DNA of 38,814 nucleotides, taken from NCBI GenBank assembly GCA_027487385.1, contig JAIYDS010000005.1:1-38814 (forward strand). Reading direction: 5' to 3'. Made by a program: the position numbers and the translations under genes. This stretch comes from Acetobacteraceae bacterium. Lineage in GTDB: Bacteria > Pseudomonadota > Alphaproteobacteria > Acetobacterales > Acetobacteraceae. The notes beneath the pieces are model-generated. The model made no database searches and was not told the origin of the DNA. It saw only the letters and a program-made list of their open reading frames with translations. This document shows positions 1 to 8,474 of this stretch, piece after piece (the stretch's first letter is position 1; each line of letters starts with the position of its first letter).

Positions 1-609
1 GGCGGCTGGGACGTGGTCTATACGCGCTACGCCAAGAAGGAGCATGAGGGCTGGCGCAACCTCGGCAGCCGCTTCGCCAACCAGGTGGCGGACAGCCTGC
101 TGGACAAGCCCAAGGGCCTCTACCTCTCCTCCTTCCGCTGCATGAGCGCCATGGTGGTGCGGGAGGTCACGAAGTATTCCGGCCCTTACCCCTATATTGA
201 CGGCCTCATCATGCAGGTGACGCAGCGGATCTCCTCGATCGAGGTCGCGCATTACGCGCGCGCCGATGGCGTCTCGAACTACAATATGCGTCGCCTGGTG
301 CGGCTCTGGCTGAACCTCGCCACCAATTTCTCGGTGCTGCCGCTGCGGCTGGCCATCTTCGCCGGCGTGGGGATGGGGGTGCTGGGGCTGCTTGTGGCGA
401 TCATCGTGGTGATCGAGGCGCTCTTCTTCGAGACGCCCTCCGGCTGGGCATCGAGCATGATGCTCATGCTGCTCATCGCCGGCGTGCAATTCACCATCCT
501 GGGTGTGATGGGCGAATATGTCGGCCGCGCCTTCCTCTCGGCCAATGGCAAGCCGCAGGGGGTGGTGCGCGACGTGATCCGCCCGCGTGAGAAGGTGGGC
601 AGCGAGTGA
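1..609 (+). CDS. Polyprenyl-phosphate glycosyltransferase, GT2 (DPM1/ArnC-like), C-terminal part
   Basis: The gene is cut by the left edge; the frame is open from base 1 and ends at TGA 607-609. What remains is the end of a GT2 domain (a KKEHEGWRN-type stretch, then an FRCMS...YPYIDG segment) and two C-terminal membrane helices at about residues 115-140 and 155-175 of the visible part, followed by a short basic tail. This layout is typical of membrane enzymes that move a sugar from a nucleotide donor to undecaprenyl phosphate on the cytoplasmic face. The stop overlaps the GTG of a small ArnE/F-like membrane protein by four bases. That suggests a lipid-linked sugar is made and then flipped. 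The sugar cannot be told because the catalytic half is missing. Confidence 0.85.
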   Translation, partial: GGWDVVYTRYAKKEHEGWRNLGSRFANQVADSLLDKPKGLYLSSFRCMSAMVVREVTKYSGPYPYIDGLIMQVTQRISSIEVAHYARADGVSNYNMRRLVRLWLNLATNFSVLPLRLAIFAGVGMGVLGLLVAIIVVIEALFFETPSGWASSMMLMLLIAGVQFTILGVMGEYVGRAFLSANGKPQGVVRDVIRPREKVGSE

Positions 610-947
610 CCTTCTATTGGGGCGCGCTGATCGCCGCCATCTGCTCCTCGCTGGTCGGCCAGGTGCTGCTCAAGGCGGGCGCCGAGACGATGAGCGGCGT
701 CAGCTTCGTCACCCAGATGCTGCGCTGGCAGACCATGCTGGGGCTGTGCTTCTACGGCCTGGGCGCGCTGCTCTACATCATGGCGCTGCGCCGCATCCCG
801 ATGAGCGTGGCCCTGCCCTGCACGGCCGCGAGCTATGTGGTGATCGCCGCCATCGGCTGGTATTTCTTCGGTGAATCCATGGGCGTGCAGAAGATGGCCG
901 CCATCGCGCTGATCGCCGCCGGCGTGGTGCTGCTGGCGGCGGCGTGA
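606..947 (+). CDS. Small EamA/SMR-fold membrane protein, ArnE/ArnF-like
   Basis: A 113-residue protein with four predicted membrane helices (about 3-20, 34-54, 62-85, 92-112) and the SMR/EamA pattern: a Q-x-x-LK motif in helix 1 (GQVLLKAG) and a P-hinge (RRIPMSVALP) in the middle. In the arn pathway, proteins of this size act as subunits of the flippase that moves aminoarabinose-undecaprenyl phosphate across the inner membrane. It starts with GTG, overlapping the stop of the DPM1-like transferase (GTGA), so the two are probably translationally coupled. Flipping the lipid-linked sugar made by that enzyme is the likely role. A drug-efflux role of the SMR kind is less likely given the neighbour. 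Confidence 0.75.
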   Translation: MTFYWGALIAAICSSLVGQVLLKAGAETMSGVSFVTQMLRWQTMLGLCFYGLGALLYIMALRRIPMSVALPCTAASYVVIAAIGWYFFGESMGVQKMAAIALIAAGVVLLAAA

Positions 948-1900
948 TGCGCCGGCGCGGCCTGTTTCCCGCGCTGGCCTTGCCCTCGCTTGCCGCGGCG
1001 CAGAACCCCTGGCCGGTGCGCGTGGTGCGCATCATCGTGCCCCAGGCGCCGGGCGGGCCGATTGATACCCCCAACCGCATCATCGCCGACCGGCTGAGCC
1101 GCCGCCTGGGCGCCAGCTTCATCGTGGAGAACCGGCCGGGGGCGGGCGGTGGCATCGGCTCGCAATTCGTGGCGCAGCAGCCGCCGGATGGCTCCTGCTT
1201 CCTGGCCAATTCCGCGGGAATCTCCATCCTGCCCACCTTGCAGCCGGCGCTGGGCTTCGACCCGATCCGCGACCTCGATCCCGTCACCCTGGTCTGCGAC
1301 CTGCCGGCCGCGCTGATGGTGCGCGCCGCCTCGGCGCTGACCAGCCTGCCGCAACTCCTGGCCGAGGCGCGGGCCCGGCCGGGGAGGATCACCTTTGGCT
1401 CGGGCGGCGTGGGGTCGGCCAATCACCTGGCGGCTGGGCTTTTCGCGGCGATGGCGGGGATCGAGATGACCCATGTGCCCTATCGCGGCATTAGCCAGGC
1501 GGTGACGGCGGTCTATGCGGGCGAGATCTCGCTGGTCTTCGCCTCGACGCTGGAGGTGATGCCCCATCTGCGCGCCGGCCGCGCCCGCGCGCTGGGGGTG
1601 ACCATGCCCGAGCGCGTGGCCGCCCTGCCCGAGATTCCCGCGATCGCCGAACTCATCCCCGGCTATTCCGCGCCCAATTGGTTCTGCCTGATGGCGCCCA
1701 AGGGCATGGCGCCGGCCCTGCTCCAGCGCCTGGTCGAGGAACTCGCTTTGCTGCGCGAGGATGCCGATCTCCGCGCCACCCTGGACGCCGCCGCCGCCAC
1801 GATGCGGCTGGACGGCCCCGCGCCGCTCGCCGCCCGCCTCGCCGAGGAGGTGCCGAAATGGCGCGACCTGGTGCGGCGGCTCGGCGTCAGCGTGGAGTGA
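947..1900 (+). CDS. Bug/TctC-family tripartite tricarboxylate transporter receptor
   Basis: A periplasmic solute-binding protein of about 317 residues. It has a short Sec/Tat-like signal (MRRRGLFPALALPSLAAAQ) and the family signatures PQAPGGPIDTPNR near residue 35 and VENRPGAGGGIGSQ near residue 60. Bug proteins bind small carboxylates or related solutes and pass them to TctA/TctB membrane subunits, neither of which is present here. The ATG at 947 overlaps the preceding stop by one base (TGATG); a GTG at 944 is a possible alternative. No clear ribosome site precedes it, so translation probably depends on the upstream gene, an odd partner for a transport receptor. The ligand is unknown. Confidence 0.85.
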   Translation: MRRRGLFPALALPSLAAAQNPWPVRVVRIIVPQAPGGPIDTPNRIIADRLSRRLGASFIVENRPGAGGGIGSQFVAQQPPDGSCFLANSAGISILPTLQPALGFDPIRDLDPVTLVCDLPAALMVRAASALTSLPQLLAEARARPGRITFGSGGVGSANHLAAGLFAAMAGIEMTHVPYRGISQAVTAVYAGEISLVFASTLEVMPHLRAGRARALGVTMPERVAALPEIPAIAELIPGYSAPNWFCLMAPKGMAPALLQRLVEELALLREDADLRATLDAAAATMRLDGPAPLAARLAEEVPKWRDLVRRLGVSVE

Positions 1901-1909
1901 GCGCCGGCC

Positions 1910-2713
1910 TCAGACCCAATAGGGCGGGAAGGCGGAGTGTTTCTGCTCGGCCGCCAGCAGCCGCAGCATGGCGTGCCATTCCAGCACGCCATAGGGCCGC
2001 CTTGTGCCGGGCTGATAGAGATGCGCCGTCTTCTCCAGGATTTCGGCGGACGGGATGTTCAGTGCGGTCTGCGCCGCCATCGCGTCCACCTGCGCGCGGC
2101 AGGCGGATTCCAGCTGGTACATGGTGTTGAAGGCCTGCTGCAGCGTGGCACCACAGGTCAGCAGCCCGTGATTGCGCAGGATCATCGCGTCATGCGGGCC
2201 GAGATCGGCCACGATGCTCTCACGCTCGGCCAGATCCACCGCCGGGCCGCAATAATCGTGATACCCAAGATGGCCGACGAAGCGCATCGTCGTCTGCGTC
2301 AGCGGCAGCAGCCCGCATGTCATCGAAGCGACCGCCATGCCCGCCCGCGTGTGGGTGTGGATCACCGCCGCCACATCGGGCCGCGCCTTGTGGATGGCAC
2401 CATGGATCACATAGCCGGATTTGTTGATGCCGTAATCGGTCTCGGGCTTCCAGAGGATGTTCCCCTCGACGTCGATCTTCACGAGGCTGGTGGCCGTGAT
2501 CTCCTTGTAGAGCAGGCCGTAGAGGTTGATCAGCAGATGTTCCGTGCCGGGGATGCGCAGCGTGATGTGGTTGTAGATCATGTCCGTCATCCCGAAGACG
2601 TCCATGAGGCGGTAGCAGGCGGCCAGGTCGCAGCGCGCCTGCCATTCCTGCGGGCTCACCTGGTCGCGGATCGAGGGCCAATCCGTGCTGTAGCTGGGGG
2701 CGATGTGGTCCAT
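1910..2713 (-). CDS. Class II aldolase/adducin family protein
   Basis: A 267-residue cytoplasmic protein with the class II aldolase/adducin fold. The zinc-binding HTHTRAG motif lies in the middle and a further conserved NHGLLTCG histidine follows. The N-terminal DMIYNHITLRIPG stretch corresponds to the family's phosphate/substrate loop. Members cleave or epimerise sugar phosphates or act on hydroxy-keto acids; the substrate cannot be called. The ATG at 2713 (MDHIAPS) was chosen because conservation begins just after it, although the frame stays open upstream to 3274 through the GNAT gene on the other strand. It converges on the Bug receptor gene with nine bases between stops. Confidence 0.85.
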   Translation of the reverse strand: MDHIAPSYSTDWPSIRDQVSPQEWQARCDLAACYRLMDVFGMTDMIYNHITLRIPGTEHLLINLYGLLYKEITATSLVKIDVEGNILWKPETDYGINKSGYVIHGAIHKARPDVAAVIHTHTRAGMAVASMTCGLLPLTQTTMRFVGHLGYHDYCGPAVDLAERESIVADLGPHDAMILRNHGLLTCGATLQQAFNTMYQLESACRAQVDAMAAQTALNIPSAEILEKTAHLYQPGTRRPYGVLEWHAMLRLLAAEQKHSAFPPYWV

Positions 2714-2818
2714 GGCCGCGCGTCTCGCAATTCGTTTCCACGACGAGTGTGAGAGCATCGCGGGGCAGCGTCCAGTTGCGGGTTTTCGCCGCGCGCTTCC
2801 GGCGCTATCCCGCCCGCC

Positions 2819-3337
2819 ATGCAAATCCGCGATTGCCTCCCTTCCGACCTTCCCGCCATCACCGCCATCTATGCCCATTGGGTCACGCATGGCCGCGCCA
2901 GCTTCGAACTCGACCCGCCCGACCTCGCCGAGATGACGCGGCGGCGCGAGGCGGTGCTGGCCGGCGGCTACCCCTACCTCGTAGCCCAGCATGAGGGCGA
3001 GGTGCTGGGCTATGCCTATGCCAGCCTCTACCGCGCCCGCCCGGCCTATCGCTTCACGGTGGAGAACAGCGTTTATGTGCGCCCCGGCGGGGCGCGCCAA
3101 GGTGCGGGGCGCGCGCTGCTGGAGGAACTCATCACGCGCTGCGCCGCCCGCGGCTTCCGTCTGATGATCGCGGTGATCGGCGATAGCGGGAATGCGCCTT
3201 CGATCGGGCTGCATAGCGCCGCCGGGTTTCAGCCGGTGGGCGTGCTGCCCGGCACCGGCTGGAAGCATGGGCAATGGGTGGACACGGTGCTGATGACGCG
3301 GGAGCTGGGCGAGGGCACCAGCACCCCGCCCGCCTAA
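2819..3337 (+). CDS. GNAT N-acetyltransferase, phosphinothricin acetyltransferase-like
   Basis: A 172-residue single-domain GNAT enzyme. It opens with IRDCLPSDLPAITAIYAHWV, the pattern of the Pat/Bar and MddA group that acetylates phosphinothricin, methionine sulfoximine or related amino acids. The acetyl-CoA loop is the Q-x-G-x-G/A segment (RQGAGRALLEELI), and GFQPVGVLPGTGWKHGQW near the C-terminus is also characteristic of the group. Its stop interlocks with that of the convergent CoxL-like gene in the four bases CTAA at 3334-3337. Whether the natural substrate is an antibiotic-like compound or an ordinary amino acid cannot be told from sequence. Confidence 0.85.
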   Translation: MQIRDCLPSDLPAITAIYAHWVTHGRASFELDPPDLAEMTRRREAVLAGGYPYLVAQHEGEVLGYAYASLYRARPAYRFTVENSVYVRPGGARQGAGRALLEELITRCAARGFRLMIAVIGDSGNAPSIGLHSAAGFQPVGVLPGTGWKHGQWVDTVLMTRELGEGTSTPPA

Positions 3338-5577
3338 CCCGCCAACGCCCGCCAGATCGCCTCGGGCGTCGCCGGCATCTGCACATCGGCGCCCACCGCA
3401 TCGCGGATCGCGGCCATGATGGCCTGGGGGGCGGCGATGCAGCCCGCCTGGCCCGTGCCCTTCACGCCAAGGCCATTGGCCGCCGTGGGCTGATCCTCGC
3501 GCAGTTCCACGCGCAGATCGGGCAGATCGGCCGCGCGCGGCATGGCGTAGTCCATGAAGCCGGCGGAGAGGAGCTGCGCGCTTTCGGAATCATAGGCGAT
3601 GCGCTCCATCAGCGCCTGGCCGATGCCCTGCGCCACGCCGCCCTGCACCTGGCCGCGCGCCAGCATGGGGTTGAGCAACCGGCCGTAATCATCCACGGCG
3701 ATGTAGCGGAGCAGCGTCACCTCGCCCGTCTCGGGGTCCAGTTCCACCTCGGCGGCGTGCGCGCCGTTCGGGAAGGTGACGAGGTCCACCGCATGGGCCA
3801 CCTCGCCCTCCAGCGTGCCATCCTCGGCGGCGATCTCGGCGAGCGTCAGGCCGCGCCCATCGGGCAGGCCGAAGCGGCCAGCTTCGTAGTGCAGCGCATC
3901 GGGCATGCATTGCAGCAGCCGCGCCGCGGCCGAGCGCGCCTGGCCCAGCAGCACGCCCCCCGCCTGGCGCATCGCCTCGCCGCCCATATGCAGGCTGCGC
4001 GCGCCGCCATGCCCGCTGCCCCGGACGATGCGCGCCGTATCGGCCTGGACGTAGCGGATGGACGTGATCGGGATGTCCAGAAGATGGGCGACATACTGGG
4101 GGAAACTCGTCTCATGCCCCTGGCCGTTGGATTGCGTGCCGACCGCGACCTCCACAACCCCATCCGCCGAGGCGCGCAGCCGGGCCCATTCGCCGGGTGC
4201 CCCGCGCGCCGTCTCCAGGAAGGCGGTGAGGCCGAAGCCGCGCCGCTTGCCGCGCGCCGCACTCTCGGCGCGGCGGGCGGCGAAGCCCGCGCGATCCGCC
4301 AGCACGGCGCATTCCGCAAGCCGCGCCGCGAAATCGCCATCGCGGATGTCCTGGCCCAGCGCCGAGCGGTGCGGCAGGTCGCGGATGGCATTGCGTTCCC
4401 GCAGCGCCTGCGCATCCATCCCGGTGTCATCCGCCGCGGCCTCGATCATCATCTCGATGATGTAGTTCGCCTCGGGCTTGCCGGCGCCGCGATAGGCCTC
4501 CATCGGCGCGGTGTTGCTGAAAGCGCCGCAGGCGGTGAAATGCACGGCGGGGATGGCATAGACGCCGCTGAGTGCGGTTGCCGGCGTGTGGCTCGCGCAA
4601 TAGGGGCCGTTGGAGGAGAGATAGGCGCCCATCTCCGAGACCGCCTGCACCTCCAGCGCCAGGAAGCGCCCCTCGGCATCCAGGGCGAGCCGCGCCGTCG
4701 CCTCCATGCCGCGCCCATGGGCGGAGGCGGCGAAATCCTCGGCCATCTCGGCCACCCAGCGAATGGGGCGGCCCAGCAGGCGCGCCGCATGCAGCATCAC
4801 CACATGCTCGCCAAAGGCCACGTTCTTCACGCCGAAGCCCCCGCCCACATCGGGGGCCAGCAGATGCAGGCTCTCGGGCGCGATCCCCATGGCGGTGGCG
4901 ATCTGGCCGCGGATCGCGTGCATGTTCTGCCCGTTCAGGTGCAGCGTCAGCACGCCCTCCTCGATGCAGGCCAGCGCCGCGCGGGGTTCGATCGGCGCGC
5001 AGGTCACGCGCTGGTTGAGCAGGTGCCGCGTGACGACATGCGCCGCCCTCGCCATCGCTTCGCGCACGGCGGCCGCATCGCCGCGCTGCCAGCGGAAGGC
5101 GACATTGCCCGGCGCCGATTCATGCAGCTGCACCGCGGCCGGCGCCAGGGCGGCGGTCGTCGTCGCCACCGCCTCCAGCGGCGTGTAGTCCACGTCGATC
5201 AGCTCTCCCGCATCCTCCGCCTGCTCGCGGGTTTCGGCGATGATGCAGGCCACCGCCTCTCCCACATGGCGCACGCGGCCCAGCGCCAAGGCGGGGCGCG
5301 GCGGGACCACCAAAGGCTGGTCGGGCTCGAGGATAGGCAGGGCGGGCAGGCTGCCGATGCCGGCCGCGCGCAGATCCTCACCGGTCAGCACCAGATGCAC
5401 GCCCGGCGCGGCGCGCGCGGCGGCCAGTTCCAGCGCGCCCAGCTCCGCATGGGCATGCGGGCTGCGCAGGAAATAAGCCTGGAGCGTGCCGGCCGGCACG
5501 GCCTGGTCGCTCATGTAGCGGCCCTGGCCGCGCAGGAAGCGATCATCCTCCAAACGCCGAATGGACTGACCGAACAT
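3334..5577 (-). CDS. Molybdopterin-binding subunit, xanthine dehydrogenase/CoxL family (form II-like)
   Basis: A 747-residue protein covering the whole large subunit of the molybdenum hydroxylase family: FGQSIRRLEDDRFLRGQGRY at the N-terminus, GGGFGVKN in the first Mo-cofactor half, and the active-site loop AYRGAGKPE at about residues 361-369. True aerobic CO dehydrogenases carry AYRCSFR there. This loop is of the form II type, whose members oxidise other carbonyl or N-heterocyclic compounds. The ATG at 5577 is preceded by GGGAGG at a good distance, which favours it over the TTG at 5595. No FAD or [2Fe-2S] subunit gene lies next to it, so its electron-transfer partners must be encoded elsewhere. 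The substrate is unknown. Confidence 0.88.
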   Translation of the reverse strand: MFGQSIRRLEDDRFLRGQGRYMSDQAVPAGTLQAYFLRSPHAHAELGALELAAARAAPGVHLVLTGEDLRAAGIGSLPALPILEPDQPLVVPPRPALALGRVRHVGEAVACIIAETREQAEDAGELIDVDYTPLEAVATTTAALAPAAVQLHESAPGNVAFRWQRGDAAAVREAMARAAHVVTRHLLNQRVTCAPIEPRAALACIEEGVLTLHLNGQNMHAIRGQIATAMGIAPESLHLLAPDVGGGFGVKNVAFGEHVVMLHAARLLGRPIRWVAEMAEDFAASAHGRGMEATARLALDAEGRFLALEVQAVSEMGAYLSSNGPYCASHTPATALSGVYAIPAVHFTACGAFSNTAPMEAYRGAGKPEANYIIEMMIEAAADDTGMDAQALRERNAIRDLPHRSALGQDIRDGDFAARLAECAVLADRAGFAARRAESAARGKRRGFGLTAFLETARGAPGEWARLRASADGVVEVAVGTQSNGQGHETSFPQYVAHLLDIPITSIRYVQADTARIVRGSGHGGARSLHMGGEAMRQAGGVLLGQARSAAARLLQCMPDALHYEAGRFGLPDGRGLTLAEIAAEDGTLEGEVAHAVDLVTFPNGAHAAEVELDPETGEVTLLRYIAVDDYGRLLNPMLARGQVQGGVAQGIGQALMERIAYDSESAQLLSAGFMDYAMPRAADLPDLRVELREDQPTAANGLGVKGTGQAGCIAAPQAIMAAIRDAVGADVQMPATPEAIWRALAG

Positions 5578-5628
5578 GCGCGCCTCCCGAATCAAGGCGC
5601 GCAGCTTACCGGCGATTGCGGCCCGGCG

Positions 5629-7716
5629 TCAGGCCGCCCGCATTTCGCGCAGCATCACGCCGAGCTCCTCGCGCAGGGCATCGCCCTGCCCGGCCACCGC
5701 CTCGGTGCTGCCGGTGACGCGGGTGACCGCGCGCTGCGCCTCGGCCACCCCCTCGCCCACCGCCTGGATCTGCGTCGTCACCGCCCCGGTCCCGGCCGCC
5801 GCCTCGGCCACGTTGCGGGCGATCTCACGCGTCGCAGCCCCCTGTTCCTCGACCGCGGCGGCGATGGCGTTCGCCACCTCGTTGATCTCCTCCACCACGG
5901 CGCCGATGCCCTGGATGGAACGCACCGCCGCCCCAGCCGCCGCCTGGATGGCGCCGATCTGCGCGCCGATCTCACCGGTGGCGCGGCCGGTCTGCGCCGC
6001 CAGGCTCTTCACCTCGGAGGCGACGACGGCGAAGCCCTTGCCCGCCTCGCCCGCGCGCGCCGCCTCGATGGTGGCATTCAGCGCCAGCAGGTTGGTCTGG
6101 CCGGCGATGTCGCTGATCAAGCGCACCACCTCGCCGATCTTCTCGGCGGCGCCGGTCAATTCGCGCATCGTCTCGTCGGTGCGCTGGGTCTCCTCCAGGG
6201 CACGGCCGGCCACCTGGGCGGCCTGCGCCACCTGGCGCGTGATCTCGCCCACCGAGGCCGCGAGTTCCTCGGCCGCCGCGGCCACGGTCTGCACATTGCC
6301 GCTCGCCTGGCCCGCGCTGGCCGAGACCTCATCCGCCTGGGCGGCGGTGCGGTCCGTGCCCTGGCCCAGCGCCTGGGCGGCGCCGCGCAGCGTCGCCACC
6401 TGCTCGCCGAGCCGCTGCACCACGCCGCCGATGCTGCCCTCGATCCGCTGCGCCAGCGCCAGGGTCGCGGCGCGCCGTTCGGCCTCGCTCGCCTTGCGCT
6501 GTTCCTGCGCCGCCTGGTCCAGCGCCTCGGCGCGGGCGGCTTCCAGGCGCATCGCCTCCAGCCCCTGGGCCAGCTTGGCGAATTCGTCACGCCCTTCGGT
6601 GCCGGGCACCGCCGTCGCATAATCGCGCTGCTTCAGCCGCTCCGTGGCCGCGTCCAACCGGGCCACCGGCCGCAGCACGCGCCGCAGCAGCAGCCAGCCC
6701 GCCAGCAGCAGCCCCAGCATCGCGCCGAGGAGCACGGCCAGCGCGGTGGCGGCGCGCCACTCGGCCTCCGCCACCACGGCGGTCAATTGCTCCTCGGTCA
6801 CCAGCGTGGCCGCATCGCGCACCGCGAGCAGGCTGCCGATCAATGGGGTGGTGCGCTCGATGAAGACCGGCCCCGCCACCCGGTGCCCGCCGGGCTCGGC
6901 CTGGGCGGCGGAGAAGCTGCGGAATTCCTCGAAATACCGCTGCCGCGCCTCGGCCATGGCGGCCATCAGGCGGGCTTCCGTCCGCACCGTGGGGTCGGCC
7001 TCGATCAACCGCCAGGCGATATCCACCGCCCCGCGTGAGGCCTGGATGGTGGTGCGCTCATCCAGCGTCAACGCGCGGTTGCCGGAGACGGCATTGGCCA
7101 CTGTGCTGCGCTCCCGCCCGGACGCGTCGCGCGCGAGCCAGGAGGCCTGCTTGAGCGTGTTCACCCGCGCCACCATGGGGTCGATCGCGCCACCCTTCTG
7201 CAGCAGCAGCGCCCAGATCCGCTGCTGGAGTTCGACGAAGGCCGACATCTCGCGGAAGAAGCCGCCGCGCGCGAAATCCGTCTGGCGCTCGGCGAGGGGG
7301 CGGACCAGGGCCGCATCCGCCTGGGTGCGCAGGGCGGTGAGGCGCGTCAGCCCCTGGTCGAGATCGGCCAGCATGGCGGCCGTGCTCTCCGCCCGGCTGC
7401 GCAGCATCGCGGCACGCGCCTCGGCCAGCTTCGCATCGAATTGCTGACGGTGGCGCTGGATGACGGCCAGGGTCTCAGCGGGGGCGCGCGGGGCGGCGCC
7501 CAGCGCCGCATTGGTGACGGCGCGCTCCAGCAGAAGCTCGAACAGGCCTTCATTCAGGCGATTGGCCGCCGCATCCAGGCGCAGCGCCTGGCTGGCGCCG
7601 GTCCATTCCCCCCAGGCGTTGCGCAGCGCCTGCCCCGCGGGAATGATGGCGAGGCCGGCCAGCAACAGGCACGCGCCCAAAATCGGCGCGCGCACCGAGC
7701 GAGAAAAAACAGACAT
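5629..7716 (-). CDS. Methyl-accepting chemotaxis protein
   Basis: A 695-residue transmembrane chemoreceptor: TM1 at about 11-30, a long periplasmic region of about 290 residues, TM2 at about 321-345, a HAMP linker starting [10 protein letters not shown], and a cytoplasmic coiled coil with the conserved hairpin tip ([28 protein letters not shown] region, about 535-560). It senses a periplasmic ligand and controls CheA via CheW. The periplasmic part is all-helical, with ER-containing helices ([12 protein letters not shown] and a later ERSTVANAV) that recall nitrate/nitrite-sensing NIT domains; this is only a resemblance. No che genes are nearby. The C-terminus lacks an obvious CheR-tethering pentapeptide. 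Confidence 0.93.
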   Translation of the reverse strand: MSVFSRSVRAPILGACLLLAGLAIIPAGQALRNAWGEWTGASQALRLDAAANRLNEGLFELLLERAVTNAALGAAPRAPAETLAVIQRHRQQFDAKLAEARAAMLRSRAESTAAMLADLDQGLTRLTALRTQADAALVRPLAERQTDFARGGFFREMSAFVELQQRIWALLLQKGGAIDPMVARVNTLKQASWLARDASGRERSTVANAVSGNRALTLDERTTIQASRGAVDIAWRLIEADPTVRTEARLMAAMAEARQRYFEEFRSFSAAQAEPGGHRVAGPVFIERTTPLIGSLLAVRDAATLVTEEQLTAVVAEAEWRAATALAVLLGAMLGLLLAGWLLLRRVLRPVARLDAATERLKQRDYATAVPGTEGRDEFAKLAQGLEAMRLEAARAEALDQAAQEQRKASEAERRAATLALAQRIEGSIGGVVQRLGEQVATLRGAAQALGQGTDRTAAQADEVSASAGQASGNVQTVAAAAEELAASVGEITRQVAQAAQVAGRALEETQRTDETMRELTGAAEKIGEVVRLISDIAGQTNLLALNATIEAARAGEAGKGFAVVASEVKSLAAQTGRATGEIGAQIGAIQAAAGAAVRSIQGIGAVVEEINEVANAIAAAVEEQGAATREIARNVAEAAAGTGAVTTQIQAVGEGVAEAQRAVTRVTGSTEAVAGQGDALREELGVMLREMRAA

Positions 7717-7790
7717 GCGGTCAAGCTCTCCGGATGAGTTGTCCGGATGTTGCGCTCGGAAGCTGAAGGAACCCCTAATCCCGGCCGGGC

Positions 7791-8282
7791 TCAGCCATGC
7801 TGGTCCGGCGCGGCGGCGCTGTTCAGCTGGATGTAGTTCTCGATGCCCATCTGGCGGATCATCTCGAACTGGGTTTCCAGGAAATCCTCATGCTCCTCCT
7901 CATTGGCGAGGATCGCCTTGAGCAGATCCCGGCTCACATAGTCCCGCACGCCCTCGCAATGCGCGATGCCCTCGCGCAGATCGGCCGTCGCCTTGAGTTC
8001 CAGCTTGAGGTCGCATTCCAGAACCTCCTGCACATTCTGCCCGATCAGGATGGGGTTCAGCCGCTGCACATTGGGCAGGCCGTTCAGGTAGAGGATGCGC
8101 TTGATGAGGTCATCGGCGTGCTTCATCTCCTCGATGCTCTCGGCGTATTCGTGCTTGGCCAGCTTGGTCACGCCCCAGTCATCCAGCATGCGGGCGTGCA
8201 GGAAGTACTGGTTGATGGCGGTCAGCTCATTGGTGAGCTGGATGTTCAGGTATTCGATGACCTTCGGGTCGCCCTTGGGCAT
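7791..8282 (-). CDS. bfr: Bacterioferritin
   Basis: A 163-residue four-helix ferritin that stores iron as a ferric mineral in a 24-subunit shell. All ferroxidase ligands are present, shifted by one from E. coli numbering: E19, E52, H55, E95, E128 and H131. The haem-binding methionine is M53, so this is a haem-type bacterioferritin and not a plain ferritin. An AAGGAAG ribosome site precedes the ATG. It is the last gene of a tight minus-strand operon: Fe(III)-binding protein, then Bfd, then Bfr 21 bp later. This places iron capture, release and storage under one promoter with Fur-like operators. Confidence 0.97.
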   Translation of the reverse strand: MPKGDPKVIEYLNIQLTNELTAINQYFLHARMLDDWGVTKLAKHEYAESIEEMKHADDLIKRILYLNGLPNVQRLNPILIGQNVQEVLECDLKLELKATADLREGIAHCEGVRDYVSRDLLKAILANEEEHEDFLETQFEMIRQMGIENYIQLNSAAAPDQHG

Positions 8283-8303
8283 GCGCTCGTCTTCCTTTGC
8301 CGA

Positions 8304-8474
8304 TCAGTTTTTGCCGGGATTTTCCCGCAGAAGCTGCACAACGGTTGGCGCACAGCAACCACATTGGGCGCGCCCGCCGCAGCAGGCGTAGACTTCGGCC
8401 GGGCGCGCGGCCCCCTGCGCGATGGCGGCGCGCACGTCGCCATCGCTCATGCCGTTGCAGAGGCAGATGACCAT
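8304..8474 (-). CDS. bfd: Bacterioferritin-associated ferredoxin
   Basis: A 56-residue [2Fe-2S] protein, short enough to be overlooked. It begins MVICLCNGMSDGDV and ends LLRENPGKN. The four cluster ligands C4, C6, C38 and C41 fall exactly at the family spacing (C-x-C then C-x2-C), with a CCGG turn before the second pair. Bfd docks on bacterioferritin and passes electrons to its haem, reducing the stored ferric core so that iron can leave. The start codon shares one base with the stop of the Fe(III)-binding protein gene (TGATG), so the two are translationally coupled, and bfr follows 21 bp downstream. Gene order and motif make the call firm. Confidence 0.95.
   Translation of the reverse strand: MVICLCNGMSDGDVRAAIAQGAARPAEVYACCGGRAQCGCCAPTVVQLLRENPGKN

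Noticed and set aside
1910..3274. Long form of the class II aldolase (454 residues)
   Set aside because: The extra 187 residues run antisense through the acetyltransferase gene and show no domain.
3274..7038. A 1254-codon open frame on the plus strand
   Set aside because: It lies opposite the CoxL-type and chemoreceptor genes, has a His/Arg/Gly-rich composition with no domain, and is a by-product of high GC at third codon positions.
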